From JAUUZT01 sp964654015 (GTDB lineage: Bacteria > Chloroflexota > Dehalococcoidia > GIF9 > AB-539-J10), in NCBI GenBank assembly GCA_964654015.1, contig CAZZHQ010000013.1:1-44752 (forward strand): 44,752 nt of DNA. The letters are read 5' to 3'. The notes under the pieces were generated by a model, which worked only from the letters and a program-made list of their open reading frames with translations, did not search any database and was not told the origin of the DNA. Below are positions 18,481-27,255 of this stretch, in pieces. Both the position numbers and the translations under genes were made by a program. Positions within the stretch are counted from its first letter, which is position 1. Every line of letters starts with the position of its first letter.

Positions 18481-18702
18481 AGTGCATTGTAACAATACCA
18501 GCTGATATCTTCACCACTCCGACTGCAGATCGGTAAAGTGAAACAACATTATTTCTAAAAGAATTATTATATCGCAGTTAAGCACACTATAGCTATAGGC
18601 CTGCTCGATATATGTATCACATTAACACATAAATATTTTTATCAAAACTACTACTTAACATCTATTACTTCTTTACTGAAGGCCAAATTATTACACATAC
18701 AA

Positions 18703-18722
18703 ACACCTTGGAAAGCAGGTGT
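18703..18722 (-). terminator. Possible terminator after LarA-like gene
   Basis: On the minus strand ACACCT, eight bases, AGGTGT, then TTTGT, starting three bases after the LarA-like stop codon. The stem is short and the U tract weak, so this may only be partial termination. The 230 bp between this gene and the reactivase hold no gene. Confidence 0.4.
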
Positions 18723-18725
18723 CGT

Positions 18726-19973
18726 TCACTCTAATCCAAGCGCCTCAGGAAAATACTGCAAAGTGGCATCAGGTATTACCGCAACCTTCGCTGTATTGCC
18801 ATAGTTTTCCTTTAGTTGCTGGATAACCTCTACCCAGGATCTCGCCCAGTTTATCATTTCATATGGGGCTAGCCAGTCAGCACCAGATCTATCAGGATAT
18901 TTAGCCAGTACCGTTAATCTTTTGGTTCTATCAGGCAAGTTTCTCCTCTGAACCCATAATCTACCCCCAACTTTTCTACCAAAACTCCTGCCCAGATAGT
19001 GAGTAATCTGACCTTCCGGGGTAATGGCGATAATAACCATATCACCACCCTTTTGTGTTAATAGAGGAGAAGCAACCCTGGGAGCAAGAGCCATTTCATT
19101 GGCCTTCGAATAGCAATTGGCGATAACAATATCAACGTCCTTCACCATTTCAGTAGCATAATGTTTCCCGGCAAATTTCACTCCTTCAGCATATTCATCA
19201 ACCACATCTCCAACAAAAAGTGCTACCATTTCTCTTTTTAGATTGAGCACTGCATCTATCTTGATATCAAGTCCCGCCATCCTTGCAGTCTCATCCATAT
19301 CTTCCCTGATAATATTTCCTTCATACTTTCCCATGCCAACCGTTGGAGATTTCATCAGTCTGCCGTGATTAGCATCTATGGTTTCTACAGAGGCAACTCC
19401 CGGAAGTATTATTTTACTACCACCTCCAAAACCATATGGATGAGGAATAATCGAGCCCATACCTATTTTCAGGTCACAGGACATCAGTTCACTATTAATA
19501 GACACAGGAGTTCCAAGTTTGCTCTTACCAAGAGGGGTACAGTTTTCGTATGGATTGTGATTATAAACCAGAAATCTTCCAGTAATTTCATCACCCAATT
19601 TTTTCCTGAAAGCTATACCATCCATTGAACCGTGAGCTCCAATAGCAGCGATAAATCGTATATTATCGTCAGGAATACCAGCAGCAGCCAGCTGTTCCAG
19701 AATATAGGGTACTATTATTTCAGTCGGGGTAGGCCTGGTTAAATCATCAAATAGTATGGCAACTTCTTTCTTTCCCCTGGCCATCTCTTCTATAGTCTTA
19801 CTCCCAATAGGATTAGCAAAGGCTTTCCTTATTTCGCTATCAGATAGTGGCGGAGCATTGACCCCCATCATATTGCAGACGTTGACATCCCATGATCCGG
19901 GAAACTCTAATTCGTATTCTTCATCACCATACCATGCAAGAATCGGTACTTTTACTTTTTCTGAGTTTCTCAT
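18726..19973 (-). CDS. LarA-like (DUF2088) nickel-pincer racemase family protein, 415 aa
   Basis: Related to lactate racemase LarA, which uses a lysine-bound nickel-pincer nucleotide to racemise or epimerise alpha-hydroxy acids. FDDLTRPTP (D76, D77, R80) is the family signature. H114 lies in IGAHGSMDG; H178 and K187 in IIPHPYGFGGGSK; H203 in ANHGRLMK. These correspond by eye to LarA H108, H174, K184 and H200, so the cofactor site looks intact. No larB, larC or larE cofactor genes are in the window. ATG 19973 is chosen over GTG 19979 because AGGTAGG is better spaced for it. It lies between the MtmB-like genes and the folate block, on the same strand. The substrate is unknown. Confidence 0.82.
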   Translation of the reverse strand: MRNSEKVKVPILAWYGDEEYELEFPGSWDVNVCNMMGVNAPPLSDSEIRKAFANPIGSKTIEEMARGKKEVAILFDDLTRPTPTEIIVPYILEQLAAAGIPDDNIRFIAAIGAHGSMDGIAFRKKLGDEITGRFLVYNHNPYENCTPLGKSKLGTPVSINSELMSCDLKIGMGSIIPHPYGFGGGSKIILPGVASVETIDANHGRLMKSPTVGMGKYEGNIIREDMDETARMAGLDIKIDAVLNLKREMVALFVGDVVDEYAEGVKFAGKHYATEMVKDVDIVIANCYSKANEMALAPRVASPLLTQKGGDMVIIAITPEGQITHYLGRSFGRKVGGRLWVQRRNLPDRTKRLTVLAKYPDRSGADWLAPYEMINWARSWVEVIQQLKENYGNTAKVAVIPDATLQYFPEALGLE

Positions 19974-20034
19974 ATTCACCTACCTTTTCCAATTATATTA
20001 GTAACATAACAATGAATTATATCCATACTACATA

Positions 20035-20061
20035 TCTGTTTTTGAGGCAGCAAAAAACAGA
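20035..20061 (-). terminator. A/T-rich hairpin between MtmB-like gene and LarA-like gene
   Basis: TCTGTTTTT at 20035-20043 and AAAAACAGA at 20053-20061 form a nine-pair stem with a nine-base loop. It lies 47 bp after the stop of the MtmB-like gene. A TATAAT-like box on the minus strand at 20021-20016 could then start LarA-like transcription, but no good -35 box is visible. It could be a terminator or an attenuator. Confidence 0.4.
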
Positions 20062-20108
20062 AATCACCAATCAATCACATCTTTGGAATTGCAACACAAT
20101 ATTTCTAT

Positions 20109-21491
20109 TTATTCAAAATTGAGCCCCAGTGCGCTAATCTCATCCTTTACCTTTAGATACGCCTTCTCAAATCGGGGAAGCGGTTTGTTATGTACCATGT
20201 CATAGAACTCTCTTATATCGTGGTATGGCGCTTCACGAACTCTACCATTCAACTTCTCGCCTATCTTCAGCACCAGGTCACCCGCCGAGTGCTTGTCAAG
20301 ACCATTACGCATAACCGCTGTAGCTACCTCGTAAGCCCACTCCGCATCAAGCGGCGATAAGCTGGCATTCATGCGAGCACGGTGCTGCCTGGTGATGTGT
20401 ACGTTGCCACCATTTATGGGAATGGTGACTGCCCTACAAGCTACTTCAAGCAGTTGAGTTTCGCAACCCGGTCCTGAAAGGCTCCCTGCACCGATAAAGA
20501 GAATGTAATTGCTATGACGGTGTAGCGCCTGAGCATATACTGAGGTAGCCCAAACATCCGCAGTGTTCATATGGATTTCTTTGGCGGTTGTATAGCCAGC
20601 AACAGACCTTACTGAGCCCCAGCAGGCAATGTCACGGTACACAATCCATCCGGTCAGGACAACCGCCAACGCTTCAATTAAAGCTCCACCAAGCCCCCCA
20701 CAGAAGCCACCAACAAATCCGCTACCGTTTCCATTGAGTTTAAACCCTCCGTATTCTTCCCATATAATCGCCGTGGTAAGATAGTCCTGTTCAACTTTCA
20801 CATCGGGCAGTACGGAGAGAAGAATGCCATCGCTGGGTCTCAGCCCAACTTCCCTGTCGATAGGAGCAATCATCACCGCTGCTCTTGTATTTATAGGGTA
20901 ATAGGCGATAGCCATACCTGGCCTGCCTGCTTTGGCAACTCCCTGGCGCATCCATGTTGCCTCCCTTTTCCCGGCGTATACTTCCATGGGTAAACCAAAA
21001 ATCTCTCGCCCATCCACTTCAGGGAAATTGAAACCCTCAAGATAATCTGCAGTTGGTATCTGGGCAAAAGTTTTCACTGCTAATGGTGCCAGTTCCTCAG
21101 TAAAAGGAGCATGGTGCCCCGGACAGTGGTTTAGTTCCTCCTTCTCTTCGAGACGGCGCTGTTTTAATACCCGCGTGTCTTTCCCCTCACCAATAGTGAC
21201 CTGTTTCGGCATTCCCTTGATAGTATTAAGCACCTCATTTCTGCTGAGTCGAATGACTCTCCCCGTTGAAAGACAGTAGATTCCTGTCTCAACGAGAAAG
21301 TCAATTGCCGCCAGGAAAGCACGATCTGCCATGCTATCATCAAAATTGAACACAGGATTATCTTTTGGATAGTAAAGCTGGTATCTCTCGGTGAGTTCGT
21401 TCATTTTTCGGAAGAGTCCCATATTCCAGGCGTTTCCCTCTACCTTAGGTCCTTTTTGCGTTCTCTCGGCTATGTCCAGTAAACTAAGCAT
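20109..21491 (-). CDS. Non-pyrrolysine MtmB-family methyltransferase, copy 1, 460 aa
   Basis: Homologue of monomethylamine:corrinoid methyltransferase MtmB (458 aa). Shared features by eye: DIAERTQKG at the start, VETGIYCLSTGRVI, the IGEGKDTRVLKQR segment, AKAGRPGM (187-193), SGPGCETQLLE (339-349; MtmB has a similar AGPxxE motif) and the C-terminal pattern REFYDMVHNKPLPxFE ... LGLNF. In archaeal MtmB pyrrolysine 202 follows AGRPGMGV. Here the aligned residue is A196 (AGRPGMAIA), and the frame has no internal amber codon. The enzyme should therefore use another chemistry or another methyl donor. ATG follows AAGGAGG. It is the last of three such genes in an apparent operon with a corrinoid protein, and its closest relative is copy 2. 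Confidence 0.85.
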   Translation of the reverse strand: MLSLLDIAERTQKGPKVEGNAWNMGLFRKMNELTERYQLYYPKDNPVFNFDDSMADRAFLAAIDFLVETGIYCLSTGRVIRLSRNEVLNTIKGMPKQVTIGEGKDTRVLKQRRLEEKEELNHCPGHHAPFTEELAPLAVKTFAQIPTADYLEGFNFPEVDGREIFGLPMEVYAGKREATWMRQGVAKAGRPGMAIAYYPINTRAAVMIAPIDREVGLRPSDGILLSVLPDVKVEQDYLTTAIIWEEYGGFKLNGNGSGFVGGFCGGLGGALIEALAVVLTGWIVYRDIACWGSVRSVAGYTTAKEIHMNTADVWATSVYAQALHRHSNYILFIGAGSLSGPGCETQLLEVACRAVTIPINGGNVHITRQHRARMNASLSPLDAEWAYEVATAVMRNGLDKHSAGDLVLKIGEKLNGRVREAPYHDIREFYDMVHNKPLPRFEKAYLKVKDEISALGLNFE

Positions 21492-21567
21492 AATCAGGAT
21501 TCCTCCTTTTTAATAAGCGTTTTTGGTGCGCCAATCATAACCAAAGTATATATCCACAAATAGCTAT

Positions 21568-22950
21568 TTAATCAAAGTTGAGTCCCAATGCGCCTATCTC
21601 TTCCTTTACCTTCAAATATATCTTCTCATAGTGAGGCAACGGTCTGTGATGCACCAGGTCATAGAACTCCCTGACGTCATGATACGGTGCCTCAACGACT
21701 TTACCTTTGAGTTTCTCGCCTATCTTTAATACCAGGTCACCGGCCGATTGCCGGTTAAGTCCAGCCCTCATCACAGCTGTAGCTACTTCATATAACCATT
21801 CCTGTTCCAGTGGTGATTGACTGGCATTCATACGAGCTCTAAATTGCCGGCTGATATAAACATTGGTGCCATTAATGGGAATGGAGATTGCTCTGAATGC
21901 TAGTTCAAGTAACTGTGTTTCACAACCCGGGCCAGAATGGCTTCCGGTAGCCATAAAATTTATGTAATTGGTATGACGGTGCAGTGCCTGGGACCATACC
22001 GATGAAGCCCATACATCTGTACTATTTACAGGAATTTCTTTAGAGGATGCATAAGCAGAACTGGAAAAGATACCTCCCCAACTGGCAATATCCCGGTACA
22101 CAATCCACCCGGTCAGGATTGCTACTATAGCCTCAATCATGGCTCCTCCGATGTCACCACAAAATCCACCAACATAACCGGCGCCATTTCCATTCAGTTT
22201 GAATCCACCGTATTCTTCCCACAATATTGCTGTGGTAATGTAGTCCTGCTCAACTTTAACGTCCGGTAGGACTGAGAGAAGGATGCCGTCACTGGGCCTC
22301 AGACCAACTTCCCTGTTAATGGGAGCAAGCATCACCGCCGCCCGTGTGTTAATGGGGTAATAGGCGATAGCCATACCAGGGCGGCCTGCCTTGGCAACTC
22401 CCTGGCGCATCCAGGTTGCCTCCCTCATTCCTGCATATACCTCCATGGGTAAACCAAAAATCTCACGACCGTCCACTTCAGGAAAATTGAACCCCTCGAT
22501 ATAATCGGCGGTAGTTATCTCCGCAAAATTCTTCACTATCTGTGGAGCCAGTTCCTCCGTAAAAGGAGCATGGTGCCCGGCACAGTGGTTCAGTTCCTCT
22601 TTCTCTTCAATACGGCGCTGCTTTAACACCCGCGTATCTTTCCCCTCGCCAATAGTAAATTGTTTTGGCATTCCTCTGATGGTATTCAACACCTCGTCCC
22701 TGGTGAGTTGAATGACCCGCCCTGTTGAAATGCAATAGATGCCTGTCTCCACAAGAAAATCAACTGCCGCCTGGAAAGCGCGGTCTGCCAGGGCATCATC
22801 ACAGTTGAACACAGGATTGTCCTTGGGATAGTATAGCTGGTATTTACTAGTGAGCTCGTTCATCTTCCGAAAGAGCCCCATGTTCCATGCATTTTCGTCT
22901 ACCTTGGGACCTTTTTGCGTCCTCTCGGCGATATCTAACAAGCTAAGCAT
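21568..22950 (-). CDS. Non-pyrrolysine MtmB-family methyltransferase, copy 2, 460 aa
   Basis: Same length as copy 1 and highly similar along the whole chain, so the two arose by tandem duplication. Differences concentrate in the middle and second half, for example the segment after YRDIA (SWGGIFSSSAYASS here against CWGSVRSVAGYTTA in copy 1) and the one before SGPGCETQLLE (ATGSH here, IGAGSL in copy 1). These could mark different substrates. The pyrrolysine position is A196 again, inside AGRPGMAIA. ATG follows AAGGAGG. It lies 51 bp after the corrinoid protein at 23002-23652 and 76 bp before copy 1. The methyl donor is unknown; methylamines or other small N- or O-methyl compounds are guesses only. 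Confidence 0.85.
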   Translation of the reverse strand: MLSLLDIAERTQKGPKVDENAWNMGLFRKMNELTSKYQLYYPKDNPVFNCDDALADRAFQAAVDFLVETGIYCISTGRVIQLTRDEVLNTIRGMPKQFTIGEGKDTRVLKQRRIEEKEELNHCAGHHAPFTEELAPQIVKNFAEITTADYIEGFNFPEVDGREIFGLPMEVYAGMREATWMRQGVAKAGRPGMAIAYYPINTRAAVMLAPINREVGLRPSDGILLSVLPDVKVEQDYITTAILWEEYGGFKLNGNGAGYVGGFCGDIGGAMIEAIVAILTGWIVYRDIASWGGIFSSSAYASSKEIPVNSTDVWASSVWSQALHRHTNYINFMATGSHSGPGCETQLLELAFRAISIPINGTNVYISRQFRARMNASQSPLEQEWLYEVATAVMRAGLNRQSAGDLVLKIGEKLKGKVVEAPYHDVREFYDLVHHRPLPHYEKIYLKVKEEIGALGLNFD

Positions 22951-23001
22951 AATAGCAAGATTCCTCCTTTTCTTTGCCGGTTATAAGAATATCAGTATGG
23001 A

Positions 23002-23652
23002 CTACATGCCAAGGAGTTTCTTTGCCACTTCAATCCCTTCATAGGCATCGGTTCCATACCCATCAGCTCCAATCTCCTTAGCCCACTCTGGCGTGATGGG
23101 GCCTCCGCCGACGATAACCTTGAACTTGTCACGTACTCCCACGGATTCCATCTCCTCAATGACCTCACGCATGTAAGGCCGGGTAGTTGTCAGCAGGCTG
23201 GACAGCGCGACTATGTCTGCGTTTGTGTCAATAGCCTTGCTAATGAAGCTGCTGGCTTTAACATTAACTCCCAGGTCATGCACCTCGTATCCACCTGACC
23301 TGAAAAACATGGCGACGATATTCTTGCCCACAGAGTGGAGGTCAGCTTCAACCGTGCCTATCACCACTACTTTCTTTGCTGTAATTTCTTCCTTTGGAAT
23401 CGCTGATTCCAGAATTTGTCCGGCGGCTTCCATCGCATCTCCTGCCATTACCAGGTGAGGGATAAAACATTCGCCCCGTTCAAATCTCTCATGGAGCGTG
23501 GCAGAGGCACCCAGCACACCTTCGTTGATGGCGGCCTTCGGGTCGATTCCTTTATCAACTATATCCTGAGCTGCTTTTTTCGCTTCCTCAGCGTCATAGT
23601 TAAGGATGGCATTCTTCAATTTATCAAGGGCTTCTCTCGTTTTAGTATCCAT
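23002..23652 (-). CDS. Corrinoid (B12-binding) methyltransferase protein, MtmC/MtbC-like, 216 aa
   Basis: Carries the methyl group on cobalt between the methyltransferases. An N-terminal four-helix cap (1-~90) with ASATLHERFERGECFIPHLVMAGDAM is followed by the Rossmann-like B12 domain. D104-x-H106-x2-G109 in EADLHSVGKNIV supplies the lower axial His. Then come SGGYEVHDLGVNV, ALSSLLTTT and VGGGPITPEWAKEIGADGYG. Length equals the usual MtmC. It sits between MtmB-like copies 3 and 2, with a ribosome site GAGGAGG before ATG, and is their obvious partner. Confidence 0.93.
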   Translation of the reverse strand: MDTKTREALDKLKNAILNYDAEEAKKAAQDIVDKGIDPKAAINEGVLGASATLHERFERGECFIPHLVMAGDAMEAAGQILESAIPKEEITAKKVVVIGTVEADLHSVGKNIVAMFFRSGGYEVHDLGVNVKASSFISKAIDTNADIVALSSLLTTTRPYMREVIEEMESVGVRDKFKVIVGGGPITPEWAKEIGADGYGTDAYEGIEVAKKLLGM

Positions 23653-23707
23653 TGTTGTTATTATTCCTCCTCTATTTCGAATATGCGCTGTAAATCCCGG
23701 CAGGACG

Positions 23708-25081
23708 TTAAGGGAAAACCAGCCCCAGTTCGGTTAGCTGCTCCTTTACCTGCTTGTGTATTCGCTCATATTCTGGACTTGGTCGATGGTTTACCAGGTC
23801 ATAGCATTCCTGAATGGTAAAACCTGGTTCGGGGTGCCTCCCCTCTAATTTCTGTGTCAGCTTGGTCAGTAATTCACTTCCCTTCTTCCTGTCTAGACCC
23901 GCAGCCAGGGTTGCATCCGAGACCTCTACCATGAACTCGCCCTCAAGTGGGGTCTGCCCGGCGTTCATGCGAGCCCGGCTGTGCCTGGGCGCATAAAGGT
24001 TTGCTCCATTTATGGTGGCCTCTATGGTACGGAAGGCTACCTCGAGCAGGTTTGACTCGGTTCCCGGTCCAGATGTAGGAATTATCCAGGCCATGCAGAT
24101 GATGTTGCTGTAACGGTTTAGAGACTGATTCACCACGGAACGCGCCCAGTTCAGTGGCTGTAGCGGAATGGATAATGCACTGACCGTGCTCACATTCTCT
24201 ACACCTGTGTAGTTGACATAGGCCCGGTAACATATCATTGCCGTCAGTGGCTTGGCTATCCCTTCCACAATAGCTCCATCAGCACCACCACAAAATCCGC
24301 CAACCATTGAGAAACTGCCGCTGATGCGCCATAGCCCCTGGTCTTCACAGGCAATGGCGGTAGCTAACAGGTCGTGCTCTATTTTTTCGTCGGGTAACAC
24401 AGACGTTAATATGCCATCACCACTCCTCAACCCGTCTACCGGATCGATGGCAGCCATCAGCACCTCTGCCCTGGTGGTGATCGGGTAAAGTACGATCGAG
24501 AGTCCGGGACGACCTGCTTTTCTGATTCCTTCCCTAATCCATGACACCTCCCGGCGAGAGGCATAGGCCTCAAGGGGAGCACCGAAGATTTCATACCCGT
24601 CTACCTCAGTAAAGTTGAAGCCCTCTATGAAATCCGTTCTTGGTATCTGCGCAAAGTTTTTCACAACGATCGGTGCCAGGTCCTGGGTAAATGGAGAGTG
24701 GTGTCCAGGACAAAAGTTGAGTTTCTCTGTACCCTCTACCTTCCGCTGCTTCATGACTCGAGCATCTTTGCCACTGCCAACGATAAGCTCTTTAGGACTT
24801 TCCCTCACTGCCTCCATTACCTCCTCCTTGCTGAGCTTTACCACGCGTCCGGTGGTGATGCAGTACACCCCATGCTCAACAAGAAGATCAACACCTGCCT
24901 GGAAAGCCCTCTCAGGAAGGTCATCGTCGAGGTTTAAGAACGGAGTGTCCTTGGTGTAGTTGGGGATGTTATACCTTTTTACCAGTTCACTTATTTTATG
25001 GAAAAGACTCATGTTCCAGGCATCTTCAGGCATCTTGCGTCCCTTCTGAGTCCTCTCGGCGATGTCTAATAAGCTAATCAA
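23708..25081 (-). CDS. Non-pyrrolysine MtmB-family methyltransferase, copy 3, 457 aa
   Basis: A more divergent third MtmB homologue. Shared with copies 1 and 2: DIAERTQKG, VxHGVYCITTGRV, GSGKDARVMKQRK, FNFTEVDGYEIFGAP, RKAGRPGLS (188-195) and TSGPGTESNLLE. Its C terminus TIQECYDLVNHRPSPEYE ... LGLVF is very close to that of archaeal MtmB. The residue at the pyrrolysine position is V197. Copies 1 and 2 have Ala there, which argues against a conserved catalytic residue. TTG start at 25081, seven bases after AAGGAGG. It is the first gene of the MtmB-like operon, followed 55 bp later by the corrinoid protein. A perfect hairpin lies in its leader. Confidence 0.85.
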   Translation of the reverse strand: MISLLDIAERTQKGRKMPEDAWNMSLFHKISELVKRYNIPNYTKDTPFLNLDDDLPERAFQAGVDLLVEHGVYCITTGRVVKLSKEEVMEAVRESPKELIVGSGKDARVMKQRKVEGTEKLNFCPGHHSPFTQDLAPIVVKNFAQIPRTDFIEGFNFTEVDGYEIFGAPLEAYASRREVSWIREGIRKAGRPGLSIVLYPITTRAEVLMAAIDPVDGLRSGDGILTSVLPDEKIEHDLLATAIACEDQGLWRISGSFSMVGGFCGGADGAIVEGIAKPLTAMICYRAYVNYTGVENVSTVSALSIPLQPLNWARSVVNQSLNRYSNIICMAWIIPTSGPGTESNLLEVAFRTIEATINGANLYAPRHSRARMNAGQTPLEGEFMVEVSDATLAAGLDRKKGSELLTKLTQKLEGRHPEPGFTIQECYDLVNHRPSPEYERIHKQVKEQLTELGLVFP

Positions 25082-25110
25082 TGAGGTACCTCCTTTTCTA
25101 TTGTGTCAGT

Positions 25111-25130
25111 AAGGAAAAGTCATTTTCCTT
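25111..25130 (-). promoter_or_regulatory. Perfect hairpin in the leader of the MtmB-like operon
   Basis: AAGGAAAA and TTTTCCTT form an eight-pair perfect stem with a four-base loop (GTCA). It lies 30 bases before the TTG start. On the minus strand no U run follows, so an mRNA-stability or protein-binding role is as likely as termination. Confidence 0.4.
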
Positions 25131-25203
25131 GAATAAACTATTACTTCAGCATCAAACAGGTAACTTCAGGTTAAACAATATAATAATTCTGCCCTTTCCA
25201 TAC

Positions 25204-25257
25204 TCAGTCCAGGTTGAGAGGATATTTACCATATTCCTTGATAGCCTCAAGTATACT
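25204..25257 (-). pseudogene. Remnant of a UroD-family methyltransferase C terminus (17 codons)
   Basis: On the minus strand the frame encodes SILEAIKEYGKYPLNLD followed by TGA. The intact genes at 30697 and 32453 end in LKAIKEYGGYPLTLD and VKAIKEYGQYPLTLN. TAG and TGA lie in frame directly before the fragment, and no longer match is visible upstream. It is therefore the surviving end of a deleted paralogue, next to the MtmB-like operon. Confidence 0.7.
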
Positions 25258-25414
25258 CTATCACTTTTTTGTTGCTTTGGTATTCGATACATCCACTATT
25301 GGTCTATTCTTATTTAATGCTGTTGTTCAAATGCCAGTCGCATAGTATTCAAACATAACTAATTAATCCCTCTCCCGTCAGATATATTTCGGCGCTGATT
25401 TAATAGGACCAGGA

Positions 25415-26533
25415 TCAAATACTAATGGGAAGTGAGCCGTATTTATCTATTAACTCCACTACTCGCCCTACACGCTCTATATCGCCATCGAATGGCACAT
25501 TATCGCCCATTCCCATAATGAAATTATAGCCTGGAGCTACTTCCTTGAGTAGTTTGATGATAATATTATCGAACTCCTCATCACTACAGGTGGGCTCAAA
25601 CATTGTTGCTGGTATTCCACCCCATATTGTAGCTTTGTCACCCAAGGCCTTTTTAAACTCTGCAGTGGTAATCTGCGTCATGGGACTTGGAGTCCAGGCT
25701 TCCCAGACGTCAACGTCAGTATCGAGTAAAAATGGTATCAGTCTTTTATTTTCTCCATCGGCGTGAACCATGGCTAGCTTTCCGTGAGAATGAAGATAAT
25801 CAGCTATTTCCTTGAGCCAGGGAGTAAAATATTGTTTAAACATCGGTGTTTGGATATCATCGCTCCAATTAGCGCATATATTAAAAAGCTCCAGGTCTGA
25901 TTTTATTGCTATCTGGTATTTCTTCCTCTGTAACTCCTGTAAAGACTCAAGCAGTTCTTCTACCTTATTTGGACGATCCATAAGCTCATAGTAAAATAGT
26001 TCATAGCCCATGATCTCTCGCATCAGGCGTTGCGCTGGAGACCAGAGTCCCACTCCCGTCATCACCATGCCGTCCTCACCAACTTCGTCTCTCACCTTAT
26101 TAAATTCTGCAAAATTATCAACTGGTATAGTGTGCTCTAGTACATATTTTATTATGGGATAATCTTTATCGCTTTTAAAAATCTTCTCCCATTCATAGCC
26201 AATCCATGGACCTTCCGAGCGGTTAAACAACATCGACTTATAGATTGAACCTAAGGGAGTCCTGAACTCCGTTTTTACATACGGTGGTTCTTCTTTTTCG
26301 ATAACCTCCATATCACGGTACTCTTCCTTAACTATCGATAAAAAACGATACTGCGCTCCAGCGCCCTGATCCCGCAGGATATCAGTCTGGCTCCATCCTT
26401 TATACTTCTCAGGTAATGTATTATGAGCTGAATTATAGTTATACCAGACATCTATGCGTGCTCCAAATGGAACCTTGTCTAAATGCTCTCCCCTCACAGT
26501 AGCAAGGATACTTTGCTTCTTGGTCAACGACAT
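25415..26533 (-). CDS. UroD-superfamily methyltransferase, 372 aa
   Basis: Close paralogue of the gene at 11018-12133: both share RGEHLDKxPFGARIDxWYNYN, LPEKYKGW, EPPYxKTEFRTPLGS, GPWIGYE and VGLWSPxQRxMREIMG. H257 and D259 (VHADGENKRL) occupy the MtaA/MtbA HxC position, and the late cysteine is missing (MGMGDNVPFDG). The ATG follows directly on the TAA of the corrinoid protein gene, with an AAGGGGG ribosome site inside that gene, so the pair is tightly coupled. It most likely methylates that corrinoid protein from an unknown donor, or moves the methyl group onward. Confidence 0.82.
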   Translation of the reverse strand: MSLTKKQSILATVRGEHLDKVPFGARIDVWYNYNSAHNTLPEKYKGWSQTDILRDQGAGAQYRFLSIVKEEYRDMEVIEKEEPPYVKTEFRTPLGSIYKSMLFNRSEGPWIGYEWEKIFKSDKDYPIIKYVLEHTIPVDNFAEFNKVRDEVGEDGMVMTGVGLWSPAQRLMREIMGYELFYYELMDRPNKVEELLESLQELQRKKYQIAIKSDLELFNICANWSDDIQTPMFKQYFTPWLKEIADYLHSHGKLAMVHADGENKRLIPFLLDTDVDVWEAWTPSPMTQITTAEFKKALGDKATIWGGIPATMFEPTCSDEEFDNIIIKLLKEVAPGYNFIMGMGDNVPFDGDIERVGRVVELIDKYGSLPISI

Positions 26534-27178
26534 TTATTTTGCCCCCTTACCTATTATTTGCTTGCATACCCTGGCACTAGATCCAGCATCACGTCCGTAG
26601 GCATCAGCTCCACTACTATCTGCATAGTCCTGTGATACCGACGCTCCTCCTACTATTACCTTAACATCAGAACGTAAACCAGCCGCCTCCAGAGCTTTTA
26701 CAATAGTGCCTATAGATGGCATAGTCGTGGTAAGTAAGGCAGAAATACCCAGTATATCTGGTTTCCGCTCCCGTACTGCTTCTACAAATTTCTCATCGGG
26801 GACATCCACTCCCAGGTCGAAAACTTCAAAGCCTACACCCTTTAAAAACATGCCTACCATGTTCTTTCCAATATCATGTACATCTCCCTTGACAGTGCCC
26901 AAGACAACCTTACCAAGGGTTGGAACCCCGATATTGATGAGCAAAGGCTTGATCACTTCCATAGCATTATTCATCGCTCTACCAGCTTTAAGCATGTCTG
27001 GCAGGAAGTACTGCCCGCTTGAGAACCTTTCACCAACTACATCCATTGCAGGTTGAAGTATCTCAGAGATGATATCATTGGGCTTTGTCCCTGAACCTAA
27101 AACATCATTGGTCAATTGCGCAATTTTCTCGTATTGACCCTCTATAACTGCTTGAGATAAAGCGGAATTTTCAACCAT
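26534..27178 (-). CDS. Corrinoid (B12-binding) methyltransferase protein, 214 aa
   Basis: Helical cap with VVGERFSSGQYFLPDMLKAGRAM, then the B12 domain with D99-x-H101-x2-G104 in KGDVHDIGKNMV, GVGFEVFDLGVDV, GISALLTTTMPSI and VGGASVSQDYADSSGADAYG. The axial His motif is intact. It is the first gene of a two-gene unit with the UroD-family gene at 25415-26533 and lies 77 bp after the TRAP permease gene on the same strand, so transcription may continue from the transporter. Confidence 0.93.
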   Translation of the reverse strand: MVENSALSQAVIEGQYEKIAQLTNDVLGSGTKPNDIISEILQPAMDVVGERFSSGQYFLPDMLKAGRAMNNAMEVIKPLLINIGVPTLGKVVLGTVKGDVHDIGKNMVGMFLKGVGFEVFDLGVDVPDEKFVEAVRERKPDILGISALLTTTMPSIGTIVKALEAAGLRSDVKVIVGGASVSQDYADSSGADAYGRDAGSSARVCKQIIGKGAK

Positions 27179-27255
27179 TTAATAATAAACCTCCTCGCAT
27201 ATTTTTATCGCACTATTATAATAAATTCTATAAGTAGTTGTGTACCTCATGCTGT

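Larger units (their letters stand above)
25082..25414. other. 333-bp gap: leader of MtmB-like operon and a UroD gene remnant
   Basis: No intact gene. Contents seen: the ribosome site of the MtmB-like gene, an eight-pair hairpin at 25111-25130, and a decayed UroD-type C terminus at 25204-25257. The A/T-rich stretch between them probably holds the operon promoter, but no convincing -35/-10 pair was found. Confidence 0.6.

Noticed and set aside
20109..25081. Pyrrolysine (amber) readthrough in the MtmB-like genes
   Set aside because: All three frames run uninterrupted for 457-460 codons, and sense codons occupy the aligned Pyl202 position. No pyl genes are in the window.
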